Source: AP-15 sp963814805
GTDB lineage: Bacteria > Pseudomonadota > Alphaproteobacteria > ATCC43930 > CGMCC-115725
DNA length: 64,000 bases
Assembly (NCBI GenBank): GCA_963814805.1
Contig: CAWFER010000008.1
Location: 1-64,000, forward strand
Reading direction: 5' to 3'
The notes beneath the pieces are model-generated. The model did no database searches, was not told where the DNA came from, and saw only the letters and a list, made by a program, of their open reading frames with translations. The position numbers and the translations under genes are program-made. Shown piece after piece: positions 9,704-18,123 of this stretch. Positions within the stretch are counted from its first letter, which is position 1. The number at the start of each line of letters is the position of its first letter.

Positions 9704-10366
9704 GCGATTCTTCAGCTCGTTCATGACTTTGAGCCAGAGTTTGGCGCCTTCCACAGCCCCAGCACCTCCTTCTCGCCGTCGCTGTTGCGGGCAAGGGCAG
9801 TAAACGGCCTTGTTGCGCACCACCCCCTCATCGCAGATCTTGACCCGCAGCGCGTCGAAGAAAATCACCGGATAAAGCGGGTCGAGCGGCCGGTTCTGCC
9901 ATTCCCGGACCTCCTCGAGCACCGCATCGGTGACCCGGCTGATCAGGTCGGGCGAGACCTCGACCCCATAAAGTTCCTGCAGATGCGCCTGGATCTCGCG
10001 AACCGACAACCCGCGGGCATAGAGGCTGATGATCCGGTCATCAAAACCGTCGAGCCGGGTCTGCCCTTTGGCGACAATCTGTGGCTCGAAGCTGCCGTTG
10101 CGGTCGCGCGGAACCGCAATCTCGATCGCACCGTCGTCACCAATTGCCGTTTTGCTCGAGTGGCCGTTGCCACTGTTGCCGCTGCCGCGACCGGCCGGGT
10201 CCCCCTTCTCGTATCCCAGATGCTCGCTCAGCTCGGCGCCAAGCGCCCGTTCCAGCAGCCGCTTCTTGAGTTCCTTGAACAGCCCCTCCTCGCCAAACAA
10301 ATCCTGCGGCGAGCTATAGCCTCGCAGCCGCTCCTCGATAACCTCGTCCCTGATCGCTTGTGCCAT
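9704..10366 (-). pseudogene. IS256-family transposase, 3'-truncated and frameshifted
   Basis: Read from ATG 10366, the first 210 residues match IS256-type mutator transposases: ELKKRLLERALGAELSEHLGYEKG, the stretch KTAIGDDGAIEIAVPRDRNGSFEPQIV, and the first catalytic region VIFFDALRVKI. After VRNKAVYCPCPQQ the frame is disturbed. Pieces such as DGEKEVLGLW and EGAKLWLKVMNELKNRG follow with a small deletion between them, and the sequence stops near 9704 where istB sequence begins. The last part of the DDE domain is missing, so it is inactive. Confidence 0.8.
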
Positions 10367-10409
10367 GATCCGTGAGCCTCCTCTACCACATCAAGTGTCT
10401 CACGGATCC

Positions 10410-10434
10410 TCCGTACACAAAATACCTGACACCC
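10410..10434 (-). repeat. IS256 terminal repeat
   Basis: Read on the minus strand from 10434 the sequence starts GGTGTCAGGTATTTTGTGTA, about 70 bases upstream of the transposase ATG at 10366. Its position immediately before the istB-derived sequence at 10436 marks the edge of the IS256 insertion. No matching opposite end was seen because that side is deleted. Confidence 0.55.
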
Positions 10435-10435
10435 T

Positions 10436-10645
10436 CGCGCCGCCTACGACGAGGTGATTACCGCGGGGTTGCGCGCCCAGCATCCGGTTCAGCGCATTCT
10501 CGGGGAATTGCTGCTGGCCCAACTCGCCGATCATCGCGCCCGCTCGACCGCCTACCGGATGGGGGTGGCGCGCTTCCCGGTGATCAAGAACCTCGCCGAG
10601 TTCGACTTCGCGGTCTCGCCGGTCAATCAGGGGCTGGTGCGCGAG
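10436..10645 (+). pseudogene. istB N-terminal fragment (IS21 remnant, opposite strand)
   Basis: The plus strand encodes AYDEVITAGLRAQHPVQRIL, then LADHRARSTAYRMGVARFPVIK and FDFAVSPVNQGLVRE. This is the N-terminal domain of IstB up to the point just before Walker A. The continuation (LHQGGFLATQRNAVLIGG) is present at 9703-9535 but on the minus strand, so the gene was split and one part inverted around the IS256 insertion. No function is expected. Confidence 0.7.
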
Positions 10646-10751
10646 CCTCGCGCTGACAACGGCTTTGCCGTTCTATCTCGGGCGCTCTAAAATTTAATGG
10701 GCCGGTCATAACGATAGCGGCGTCGACGCGACGGCCGAGGTAGGGCGGGTG

Positions 10752-11339
10752 ATGGCGCGACCGAGAGAGTTCGACGAGAAGACCGTGCTAGAGGCGGCAA
10801 TGAACTGCTTCTGGGCGCAGGGGTTCGAGCAGACGTCGGTGCGCGATCTCGCCGAGCGGATGGGGATCACCGGCGCCAGCCTCTACAATGCCTTCGGCGA
10901 CAAGCGATCGCTATACCGCCAGGCCTTCATCCATTACCTCGCGCACACGGTGCGGGACCGTGTTGCGCGGCTGGAGAAGCTGCCGCCGGCTTTGGCGATC
11001 CGGACATTTTTTGACGAGATCATCGAGCGGTCGGTCGACGACAAGCAGCGCCGCGGTTGCATGCTGGTCAATTCGGCGCTGGAACTGGCGCCTTACGACC
11101 CCGAATTTCAAAAGCTGGTCGTTGAAGAAATGATCTTCATCGAGGCTTTCTTCCAGCGGTGCGTCGACGCGGGGCAGAAAGATGGCTCAATTGTCGACAA
11201 CCGTCCAGCCGACCAGCTGGCCAAGTTGCTGCTGAGCGTGCTGCTTGGCATTCGCGTCTTGGCGCGCACGCGTCCGCAGCGCGAAACGCTGGCAGGCGCT
11301 GCTGATGCAGTTCTCCGGTTGCTAGGAAGCGGCGCTTAG
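10752..11339 (+). CDS. TetR/AcrR-family transcriptional regulator
   Basis: A 195-residue TetR-family repressor. The N-terminal helix-turn-helix is plain: FDEKTVLEAAMNCFWAQGFE, then TSVRDLAERMGITGASLYNAFGDKRSLYRQAF (about residues 28-60). The C-terminal ligand domain is of the TetR_C type (RGCMLVNSALELAPYDPEF). I use ATG 10752, preceded by a purine-rich stretch GAGGTAGGGCGG; a GTG three bases upstream is possible. Between this gene and the next (a probable selenoprotein) lies a perfect 8+8 inverted repeat. The regulator therefore most likely represses that operon, and perhaps a redox- or xenobiotic-type ligand relieves it (inference). Confidence 0.9.
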   Translation: MARPREFDEKTVLEAAMNCFWAQGFEQTSVRDLAERMGITGASLYNAFGDKRSLYRQAFIHYLAHTVRDRVARLEKLPPALAIRTFFDEIIERSVDDKQRRGCMLVNSALELAPYDPEFQKLVVEEMIFIEAFFQRCVDAGQKDGSIVDNRPADQLAKLLLSVLLGIRVLARTRPQRETLAGAADAVLRLLGSGA

Positions 11340-11391
11340 ATTTCGTGGCCACCATCGCGCGGTCATCGCAGCTGGGCAATTGCCGGGCTCA

Positions 11392-11413
11392 TTTTAGATT
11401 GATCGATCTAAAA
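11392..11413. promoter_or_regulatory. Palindromic operator, probable TetR-family binding site
   Basis: TTTTAGAT, six bases (TGATCG), ATCTAAAA: a perfect inverted repeat of 8 bp arms. It lies 53 bases after the tetR stop and 64 bases before the GTG of the GrdB-like gene. Its A/T-rich arms contrast with the surrounding GC-rich DNA. Size, symmetry and position match a TetR-type operator. Control of the downstream gene by the adjacent regulator is an inference. Confidence 0.7.
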
Positions 11414-11477
11414 CCCATGATAAGCTCGCAAAGGATGGGGCGATCCATCGCCGCGCGCTGATGCGAGGAGAGGCTTA

Positions 11478-12683
11478 GTGACCAGACTGACCGACTTGCC
11501 GCCTGACCAAGCGAAACGCTTGGCCGAGGTCGAATGCCCGGATTTTCATACGAGGCCGTGGGTGACCGGCCCGGCGCTGTCCGAGCGTCGCGTTGCGATC
11601 GTCTCTTCCGCTGGCCTCGTCGTACGCGGCGAGGAGCCGTTCCGCGGTCGCGACCCGCATTATCATGCGATCCCCGCGACGACCCGGCCCGAAGACCTGC
11701 TGTGCAGCCACATCTCGATCAATTTCGACCGAACCGGGTTGCAGGAAGACTGGAACGTCGCCTTTCCGATCGACCGGCTGCGGGAACTGGCGGCCGAAGG
11801 GACGATCGGCTCGACGGCCGACACCCATTATTCGTTCATGGGCGCGACCGATCCGTTGCAGATGGAGCTGCATGCCCGTGAACTTGCCGGCCGCTTGAAG
11901 CAAGACAACGTCGACAGCGTCCTTCTCGCCCCCGTTTGACCGGTCTGCACGCGCGCCGTGAGCGCGCTTGGCCATTATCTCGAGGAAGAGGGTATCGCGA
12001 CCGTCGCCATCGTGTTGATCCGGCCCCAGGCGGAGAACACGAAGCCGCCGCGGGCGCTGTGGGTGCCGTTCGAGCTGGGTCGGCCGTTCGGCCCGCCGAA
12101 CGACCCGGCATTTCAGAGGCGGGTGGTTCTGGCTGCGCTCGGCATGCTGGTCGAGGACGGCGGGCCGGTGCGGATCATCGATTTTCCCGATGACGATCCG
12201 CGAGCGCGCCCCGATCCGGCTTGGCAGCCGCCGTTCACGCCGGCGGTCGCGCGCGGCTCAGCGGAGACTCTCGCATCACGGCTGGAGGCGGAAATCCTTC
12301 TGCTCCAGGGCGCGCACCGGCGTTGGACGGAGCAACGCGGCCGCAGCACGGTGGGGTTAAGCGGGCTCGCCATCGGCGAATGCGCTCGTTATGTCGCGGA
12401 TTGGCTGCGCGGCAAGGCCCCGCCAAGTTCCCGCAATGGATTCTCGGCGCCGCTGATCCTGCGCTTCGCGGTCGACGATCTGAAAGCGTATGGCCTGGAA
12501 GCGGCGGGCGCCGGAACCGCGAAGCCGTCGAGCCGCCAACTCACCGACTGGTTCTGGAACGAGACCGCCACCGGGGCGGCGATCCATGTCTTGCGCGAGG
12601 TGCTGCACGTGCATGAAGACGAGCGTCTGCGGCTGATCGTCAGCAACTTCATGGTGCCGGGCGCAAGGGTCCGTAGCGGCTGA
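11478..12683 (+). CDS. GrdB/PrdB-like reductase subunit with in-frame TGA, probable selenoprotein
   Basis: Two open stretches, 11478-11936 and 11940-12683, lie in the same frame and are separated only by TGA 11937-11939 (codon 154). Together they give about 401 residues of the glycine/sarcosine/betaine reductase selenoprotein B family (also PrdB-like). Family traits are RRVAIVSSAGLVVRGEEPF, FPIDRLRELAAEGTIG and HYSFMGATDP before the TGA, and PVCTRAVSALGHYLEEEGIATV after it. Read as Sec, the TGA forms a UPVC (UxxC) redox motif exactly where the family has its Sec or Cys. A hairpin with SECIS-like spacing follows. The GTG start has a strong ribosome site (GAGGAGAGG). In clostridia such subunits reduce glycine, betaine or proline; the role in this organism is unknown. 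A nonsense mutation of a TGC/TGT codon is the alternative. No selA, selB or selC gene is in this window. Confidence 0.72.
11937..11973 (+). promoter_or_regulatory. UGA codon and SECIS-like hairpin
   Basis: After the UGA (11937-11939) the RNA can fold with lower stem 11942-11945 / 11970-11973 (GGUC with GGCC, including one G-U pair). An internal loop (UGCAC / UU) follows, then a six-pair upper stem GCGCGC / GCGCGC (11951-11956 / 11962-11967) closed by the five-base loop CGUGA. Seventeen bases separate UGA from the apical loop, and a G is in loop position 2. As I recall the published bacterial SECIS rules (loop 16-37 bases from UGA, G among the first two loop bases), this fits. GC-rich DNA can form such stems by chance, so it supports but does not prove recoding. 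Confidence 0.55.
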
Positions 12684-12690
12684 GCAGCGC

Positions 12691-13321
12691 ATGAAGCACA
12701 TAAAGGTCCTTGCCTTCGATACGGGCGGCACGGTGCTCGACTGGCATACCGGTTTGACCGAGGCGATGGCGTCATGGGCCGCCGCGCACCGCGTCGAGCG
12801 CGACTGGCATGCGCTGGCGAACGACATCGATGACGTGCACCGCGACGTTAGACGAATTGTTCGACGAGAAGGTCGGTGCCGAGGAACGGCGGGCGATCGC
12901 AGAGCGCTGGCACCAGCTCGATGCGTGGCCGGATTTCGTGGCCGCGCTGCGCCGGTTGCGGCGGCGCCGCATCTGCGTCTCGTTCACGATCCTCAGCCTG
13001 TCGCTGATCGTCGACGTGTCTCGGCGCAATGGCATCAATTGGGATGCCGTGATCCCGTGCGCGATGCTGCGCGTCTACAAGCCGCTCCCCGATGCCTATC
13101 GGCGCGCCGCTGCGTTTCTTGCCGTGGAGCCGCACGATATCCTGATGGTGGCGTGCCACAATTTCGACCTCGATGCGGCCCGCGGCGTCGGTTATCGCAC
13201 CGCCTTTGTGCGCCGACCCGACGAGTGGGGACCCGCCGGCCCGCCCGATCCCATACCCAGCCCCGCGACCGACATTGTGGTCGATGGGTTTGCGGAACTC
13301 GCCGACCACTTCGGCGCCTGA
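12691..13321 (+). pseudogene. Haloacid dehalogenase type II-like hydrolase, frameshifted
   Basis: A HAD-superfamily gene of the L-2-haloacid dehalogenase kind, eight bases after the GrdB-like gene and probably cotranscribed with it. The start KHIKVLAFDTGGTVLDWH holds the nucleophile Asp. Later motifs are in another frame: TLDELFDEK, WHQLDAWPDFVAALRRL, the Lys of RVYKPLPDAY and VACHNFDLDAARGVG with FVRRPDEWG. The frame changes near 12850, and about 20 residues seem to be missing between ALAND and IDDVH when I compare from memory with the family. The usual DxFGT is DTGGT and the TLSNGN motif is degraded to TILSLSL. It is therefore probably inactive, or was a diverged enzyme. Confidence 0.65.
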
Positions 13322-13351
13322 AATCCCCGGCAGCAAGTCACCCCTGATCGA

Positions 13352-14036
13352 TCACGCCGTGGTCATGGTGACCTTCATGTCGGCTTCGCAGGTAATCGGC
13401 GGGCGGTATCCCAGGCCCGAGATGCAGTCGCACCGGGTTATACCAACCCTAGATGTAGCTAAAGCAGGCCATCTTCGCCTCGGCCTGAGATGCGAACCGG
13501 CGACGGCTGAGCAGCTCGGCCTCGAGGGTGGAGAAGAAGCTCTCGGCCATGGCGTTGTCGCAGGCGTCGCCGACCGACCCCATCGATGGTCGAACGCCTG
13601 CCGCGGCAGCCCGCTTGCCAAATGCCACCGAGGTATGCTGGCTGCCCTGGTCGCTGTGGTGGATGACGTCCCTGAGCCGCCGTTGGCCAACCGCCATCTC
13701 CATCGCGTCCAGCACCAGTTCGGCGCGCAGGTGGTTCGCCACCGTCTTGATCCGCTTGCAGCAAGGCCGCGTCGGCCGTGGCGTGGGCGGAGGGTGGCCG
13801 TTGCCGCCACGTGCAATAGCCCGCCTTGGACACGCCGAGCGCGCGTGCCATTGCGGCGATCGGGAAAGAGGCCTGGTTCGCGCTCATGAACCGGAAGAGC
13901 CCGACGGCAGCGTGCCGGTCTCCCGAGCCAACCAGGCCGCGGCTTTTGACAGAATATCGCGCTCCAGTCGCAACTGCTTGTTCTCGCGCCGAAGCCTGGT
14001 CAACTCATCACGCTCGGCCGCGGTCAGGGAGCCACC
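13352..14036 (-). pseudogene. IS3-family element remnant (orfA tail plus deleted orfB)
   Basis: On the minus strand, about 14030-13920 encodes the C-terminal part of OrfA (LTAAERDELTRLRRENKQLR, then LERDILSKAAAW). ATG 13887 begins OrfB with ANQASFPIAAMARALGVSKA, and 13742-13449 encodes the second half of the DDE domain (VIHHSDQGSQHTSVAFGKR, DACDNAMAESFFSTLEAELL). The tail reading LGYRPPITCEADMKVTMTTA ends at 13352 in a different frame. The middle of orfB, including the first catalytic Asp, is deleted and there are several frame changes. The element is dead; it separates the HAD gene from the CoA-transferase gene. Confidence 0.75.
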
Positions 14037-14240
14037 TCCTCCCGGCGGCCCTCGTTTCGCTCAGCCTGGGAGACCCACGCGCGAAGCGAGTGGCCGCTCG
14101 GCGTGCGAGGGCAAGGCGCCGGCGGCCTAGGCGACCAGGCCCGATTGGCAATGCCGGCGAGATGGCCGCGTGAGATTGCATCGCTTCGCTCGCAATGACA
14201 GTGACGAGATTACGATGAATTGCGTCATCGGAGAAATCGC

Positions 14241-15419
14241 ATGCCGCTATCGGGAATTCGCGTGGTCGATCTGACCCGCATCCTCGCCGGGCCGTTCTGC
14301 TCGATGATTTTGGGCGATCTGGGGGCCGAGGTGGTCAAGATCGAAACCCCGGGCATCGGCGACCCGGTGCGCCAGCAGGGGGCGATCCGCGACGGGCTCA
14401 GCTGGTATTTCGCCGCGTTCAACCGCAACAAGCGTTCCCTGACCCTCAACCTGCGCAGCGCCGAAGGCCGTGCGGCGCTCGACAGGCTGATCGCGAGGAG
14501 CGACGTGCTGGTCGAGAATTTCCGGCCCGGCGTGCTCGCCGCGATGGGCCTTGACCAGGCGCGGCTCGACGCGCTCAACCCCGGCCTCGTCACCTGCAGC
14601 ATCACCGGCTTTGGTTCGAGTGGCCCCTATCGCGACCGACCGTCGTTCGATTTCGTCGCCCAGGCGATGAGCGGATTCATGAGCGTTACCGGCGAGCCCG
14701 AAGGCGCGCCCATGCGGGCCGGGCCGCCGATCGCCGATCTGGTGGCCGGCCTCCAGGAGGCGCTCGGGGTGTGCGCCGCCCTGGCGCGCCGCGGCCGCAC
14801 CGGGCGCGGCGACACGGTCGGCACCAGCCTCAACAACGCAATGGTCAGCATGCTGGGGTTTCTCGCCGCGAACTACCTGGCGACCGGCACCGCGCCAGCG
14901 CGCAGCGGCAACGACCATGCCATCGTCTCGCCCTACGGCGTGTTCCGCACTGCGGACGGCGAGATCGCGATCGCTCCCAGCCAGGAGCAATCCTATCAGC
15001 GGCTGATCGATGCGCTCGACGCTCCCGAATTGCGCGACAACCCGCTGTTCCGCAGCAACGATCTGCGCGTCGCGAACCGGGCGTCGATCAACGCCGCGAT
15101 CGAGGGCCGGCTCAAAGGCGGCGCCAGCGACTATTGGATCGCCAAGCTCAACGCCGCCGGCGTGCCCTGCGACCGGGTCAAGACCTTGCCCGAGGTTTTC
15201 GCCGATCCGCAGGTGAGCGAGCAGGAGATGGTGCTCGCCATCGAGCATCCCGGCCACGGCGAGGTCAGGATGTTGGGCTTCCCGATCAAATTCAGGGAAG
15301 CGCCGTGCCGCCTCTACCGCCCGGCCCCCGATCTCGGCGCCGACAGCGAGGCGGTGCTCGATGAGCTCGGCTATTCGCCCGAGGACATCGCCCGCCTGCG
15401 CGCGGGCGGGGCGGTTTGA
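14241..15419 (+). CDS. CaiB/BaiF family CoA-transferase
   Basis: A 392-residue class III CoA-transferase, full length for the family. The start PLSGIRVVDLTRILAGPFCSM and LGDLGAEVVKIE are characteristic. The catalytic Asp region should be near residue 170 in MRAGPPIADLVAGLQ. Such enzymes move CoA between carboxylic acids in carnitine, oxalate or aromatic acid pathways, so the substrate cannot be told from sequence. I chose ATG 14241; a TTG at 14220 would add seven unlikely residues. It is not in an obvious operon: an IS3 remnant lies upstream, and the convergent transglutaminase gene begins one base after its stop. Confidence 0.88.
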   Translation: MPLSGIRVVDLTRILAGPFCSMILGDLGAEVVKIETPGIGDPVRQQGAIRDGLSWYFAAFNRNKRSLTLNLRSAEGRAALDRLIARSDVLVENFRPGVLAAMGLDQARLDALNPGLVTCSITGFGSSGPYRDRPSFDFVAQAMSGFMSVTGEPEGAPMRAGPPIADLVAGLQEALGVCAALARRGRTGRGDTVGTSLNNAMVSMLGFLAANYLATGTAPARSGNDHAIVSPYGVFRTADGEIAIAPSQEQSYQRLIDALDAPELRDNPLFRSNDLRVANRASINAAIEGRLKGGASDYWIAKLNAAGVPCDRVKTLPEVFADPQVSEQEMVLAIEHPGHGEVRMLGFPIKFREAPCRLYRPAPDLGADSEAVLDELGYSPEDIARLRAGGAV

Positions 15420-15420
15420 G

Positions 15421-16230
15421 CTAGGCGGCGACCTCGTCGGTCACAACCCTGAAACCGGCAAGGGTCGTCGGGCCAAAGCTGTTGCTGAGCGCGACGTCGG
15501 CGGCGTCACGGCCGCGGCCGATCAAAATACGGCCGATCCGCGGCTGATTGTGGCGCGCGTCGAAAGTGTACCAGCGTCCGCCGAGATAAGCCTCGAACCA
15601 GGCGCTGAAATCCATCGGCGCCGGGTCCGGCGGCACCCCGATATCGCCCAGATATCCGGTGCAATACCGCGCCGGAATGTTCATGCAGCGGCAGAACGTC
15701 ACGGCCAGATGGGCAAAGTCGCGGCACACGCCGCGCCGCTCGGCAAAGACGCCGGCCGCCGTCTTGGTCGGGTTGGCGTGCTGATAGCCGAACGTCACGT
15801 GATCGTGCACGAAGTCGCAGATCGCCTGCACCCGCGCCCAGCCCGGCGGGGTAGCGCCGAACAGCGACCAGGCGGTGTCGGACAGCACATCGGTCTCGCA
15901 ATAGCGGCTGCCGAGCAGAAACACCAGGCTGTCGGGCGGCAGATCGGCGATCGCGCACTGGCCGGCCGCCGGGGCGACGGGATCGGGCTCGCCGCTATCG
16001 CGCACCATTGCCTCGGTCGACAAGACGAGCCGTCCGGCCGGCGCTTCAATTCGGCTGCAGAAATTGCCGAAGCCGTCGCGATACTCGTCGATCGGGATGT
16101 CGGGGGCGGTCACGATCGGGTCCGGCGACGCCAGGTCGCCGGCGCGCGACGGGTGCACCCGCAGCATCAGCAGCATGGGCGTGGGCCGCGGCAGGTCGTA
16201 AGTCACCTCGTAGCCGATACGGATTTTCAT
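15421..16230 (-). CDS. Transglutaminase-like family protein
   Basis: A 269-residue protein. The N-terminus IRIGYEVTYDLPRPTPMLLM is the beta-rich domain found before bacterial transglutaminase-like cores. The catalytic triad is visible: Cys in FAERRGVCRDFAHLAVTFCR, His in YTFDARHNQPRIGR (or the adjacent Asp) and the Asp of that same stretch. Such proteins are usually cytosolic peptidases or amide-cleaving enzymes of unknown substrate. I prefer the ATG at 16230 (KIRIGYEV) to the open frame upstream (16287), because the family starts here. The stop lies one base from the CaiB gene stop, so the two are convergent. Confidence 0.85.
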   Translation of the reverse strand: MKIRIGYEVTYDLPRPTPMLLMLRVHPSRAGDLASPDPIVTAPDIPIDEYRDGFGNFCSRIEAPAGRLVLSTEAMVRDSGEPDPVAPAAGQCAIADLPPDSLVFLLGSRYCETDVLSDTAWSLFGATPPGWARVQAICDFVHDHVTFGYQHANPTKTAAGVFAERRGVCRDFAHLAVTFCRCMNIPARYCTGYLGDIGVPPDPAPMDFSAWFEAYLGGRWYTFDARHNQPRIGRILIGRGRDAADVALSNSFGPTTLAGFRVVTDEVAA

Positions 16231-16428
16231 CACCGCGAAATCCCCGCAATCCGGGCGCGTCGCCCCGGCAGAGGCAAACACCTGCAAGCGGCGTTCGTCG
16301 CCGGCGGCTCGCCGCCCCTGAGCGCGCTCGAAGAAGTCAGGGATCGCTATTGCAAAGGCTGTGCCTGCGGCCGGTCAGAGCCCAGGCCCCCGGCTCCGGT
16401 CGCGAGGCAGCCGAACCTCGTGAGCAGC

Positions 16429-16980
16429 CTAGATCCGCGTCGAGAGCCAAATCGCCAGGCGCGAGCCGGATTTGATCACGGCGCTGATCAACGCATAGCC
16501 CGGCGTCTCAAGCGCGCCCATCGCCAGCGCCTGGTCGCGGTGCGCCAGTTCCTCGGCGCGGAAGGCGAGGATCGTTTCCCTCAGCGCCGGATCGAGTTCG
16601 GCGAGGCGGTCGGCCTGATCGCCGTAGTGCTCGTCGATGACCTCCTCGACCGCGACGGTGCAGGCCATCGCCGCGCGCTCGCCGAGCAGTGCGGTTGCGG
16701 CGCCCAGCGCATAGCCGGCGAGCGACCACAGCGGCTGCAGCAAGGTCGGCCGCACCCGTCGCTCACGCAGCAGGATCTCGAACGTGGCGAGATGGCGCTC
16801 CTCGGCCTCGGCCATCCGGCGGATCTCGCCTGCCGCCCGCCCGCGCCCGAGCACCGCGCGCTGGCCCTCGTAGATGCGGGTGGCGCCAAACTCGCCAGCG
16901 TGATCGACGCGCAAGATGCGCTCGATCTCGGCCGCCGATGCCCGATCGCCGGGCAGCCGATGCCGGGCGCCGCCGCTCAT
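16429..16980 (-). CDS. coq7: Coq7-type demethoxyubiquinone hydroxylase
   Basis: A 183-residue di-iron hydroxylase that adds the C6 hydroxyl in ubiquinone synthesis. It is a peripheral membrane protein. Iron ligands of the Coq7 fold are visible: Glu in RVDHAGEFGATRIYEGQ, EERH in AEAEERHLATFE, Glu in VAVEEVIDEHYGDQ and the final EELAHRD. Length and order match the family. The ATG overlaps the TGA of dsbB by four bases (ATGA), so translation is coupled. It is the last gene of the uma2-dsbB-coq7 group. The pairing of dsbB with ubiquinone synthesis makes sense, since DsbB passes electrons to quinone. Confidence 0.92.
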   Translation of the reverse strand: MSGGARHRLPGDRASAAEIERILRVDHAGEFGATRIYEGQRAVLGRGRAAGEIRRMAEAEERHLATFEILLRERRVRPTLLQPLWSLAGYALGAATALLGERAAMACTVAVEEVIDEHYGDQADRLAELDPALRETILAFRAEELAHRDQALAMGALETPGYALISAVIKSGSRLAIWLSTRI

Positions 16981-17492
16981 GCCATCCTCCGGCCAATGCG
17001 AGCGCGCCTCCTGCCGCTCAGCAGCAGAAACGCGGCGAAGCAGACGCCGGCCATGGCCAGCGAGGCGATCAGGTTCCAGCCGGCGAGCGAGATCCCCCAC
17101 AGCGACCAGGCCGGCTCGTCGCAACGCACCGGCTGCTGGTGCAACAGCTGCGCCTTCAGCGCGGCGATGGTCGTAGCCGCGCCCTCCGGAGCGGCGCAGG
17201 CGCTGGGCCCGGCGAACCAGTGCCGCTCGACGCCGACATGGTAGAAGGCGAGCGCGCTGCCGACGGCGAAAACCAGGCCCAGCAACAGGGCCACCCAGGG
17301 CAGCGCCGGCCGGCTGCCGACCATGCTCGCGACAAAGGCGATCACGATCGCCACCGCCCAGGGCCAGCGTTCGGTCAGGCACAGCTCGCAGGGCGCCAAC
17401 CCGCCCCAATATTGCGACAGCAAGGCGGCCCCGAGCACCGCCGCGCTGGCGACGAGAACAAAGATCGGAAACGCGCGGGCCATTGCTCTCAT
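16977..17492 (-). CDS. dsbB: Disulfide bond formation protein DsbB
   Basis: A 171-residue inner-membrane quinone reductase that reoxidises DsbA. Four membrane helices are visible: IFVLVASAAVLGAALLSQYW, WAVAIVIAFVASMVG, WVALLLGLVFAVGSALAFYHVG and LAGWNLIASLAMAGVCFAAFLL. The first redox pair is CELC in GGLAPCELCLTERWPW. The second pair is the Cys in GPSACAAPEG and the Cys in QQPVRCDEPAW. The ATG at 17492 overlaps the stop of the Uma2 gene, and the stop overlaps the start of coq7. A second in-frame ATG lies at 17483. Confidence 0.92.
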   Translation of the reverse strand: MRAMARAFPIFVLVASAAVLGAALLSQYWGGLAPCELCLTERWPWAVAIVIAFVASMVGSRPALPWVALLLGLVFAVGSALAFYHVGVERHWFAGPSACAAPEGAATTIAALKAQLLHQQPVRCDEPAWSLWGISLAGWNLIASLAMAGVCFAAFLLLSGRRRARIGRRMA

Positions 17493-18066
17493 CCGGCATC
17501 CTCGCCGCTGGCGATGTCGATCCCGTCGTAAAGCTCGGCCATCGCGACCGCAAGACCCACCGAGGCGAGGCGGAGCACGGCGTCGCCGCCGCGCGCCAGC
17601 GCGGTGATCCAGCGCTCTCCGTCGCGCCTCAGCACCTCGGCATAGAGGCTTTCGGAATCGATCAGCAGGATCTCCTCGACCGAGTCGATATTGCGGTAAA
17701 TCGGCACCTTGGTCAGCCGATCGTGCCGCTCGGTCCCCGGCGACAGGATCTCGACGATCAGGAGCGGGTCTCGACCGTTGTTCGCCCCTTTCATAAGGGC
17801 ACAGCTGACCGCGATGTCCGCCACGTAAAAGTTGTCGTCTCGGTCGGGCCGGGTAATCCCGGCCTCGATTTGCGCTCGCAAGGCCGCCGCGGGCGCAAGC
17901 CGGCATCGATGATCCCCGCGAGCCGAGCGCATAGAATGCCGTGAGCCCGCGCCGGCGGCGCCATCGCCAGCGGAAAACCGCCGACAAGCTCGTAGCGCGT
18001 GTCGCTGCCGTCCTCCCAGCGCAGGAATTCGGCCAAATTCATCGGCCTGATCGCCAGCTCGCTCAT
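17489..18066 (-). pseudogene. Uma2-family (DUF820) nuclease-like gene with one frameshift
   Basis: The start ELAIRPMNLAEFLRWEDGSD, then RYELVGGFPLAMAPPARAHG, is the usual Uma2/DUF820 head. It belongs to the PD-(D/E)xK superfamily. The rest is in another frame: ALRAQIEAGITRPDRDDNFY, VADIAVSC, LLIVEILSPGTERHDRLTKV and YAEVLRRDGERWI. The break is near 17890 and looks like one extra base. The stop overlaps the dsbB start as ATGA, so the gene sits first in the uma2-dsbB-coq7 run. The function of chromosomal Uma2 proteins is not settled. A sequencing error is a real alternative to decay. Confidence 0.72.
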
Positions 18067-18123
18067 CGCCGCCCTCGTCTCGACTGCGCCGCCAATATAG
18101 CGATCTTCGGCCGGAACGCCGGG

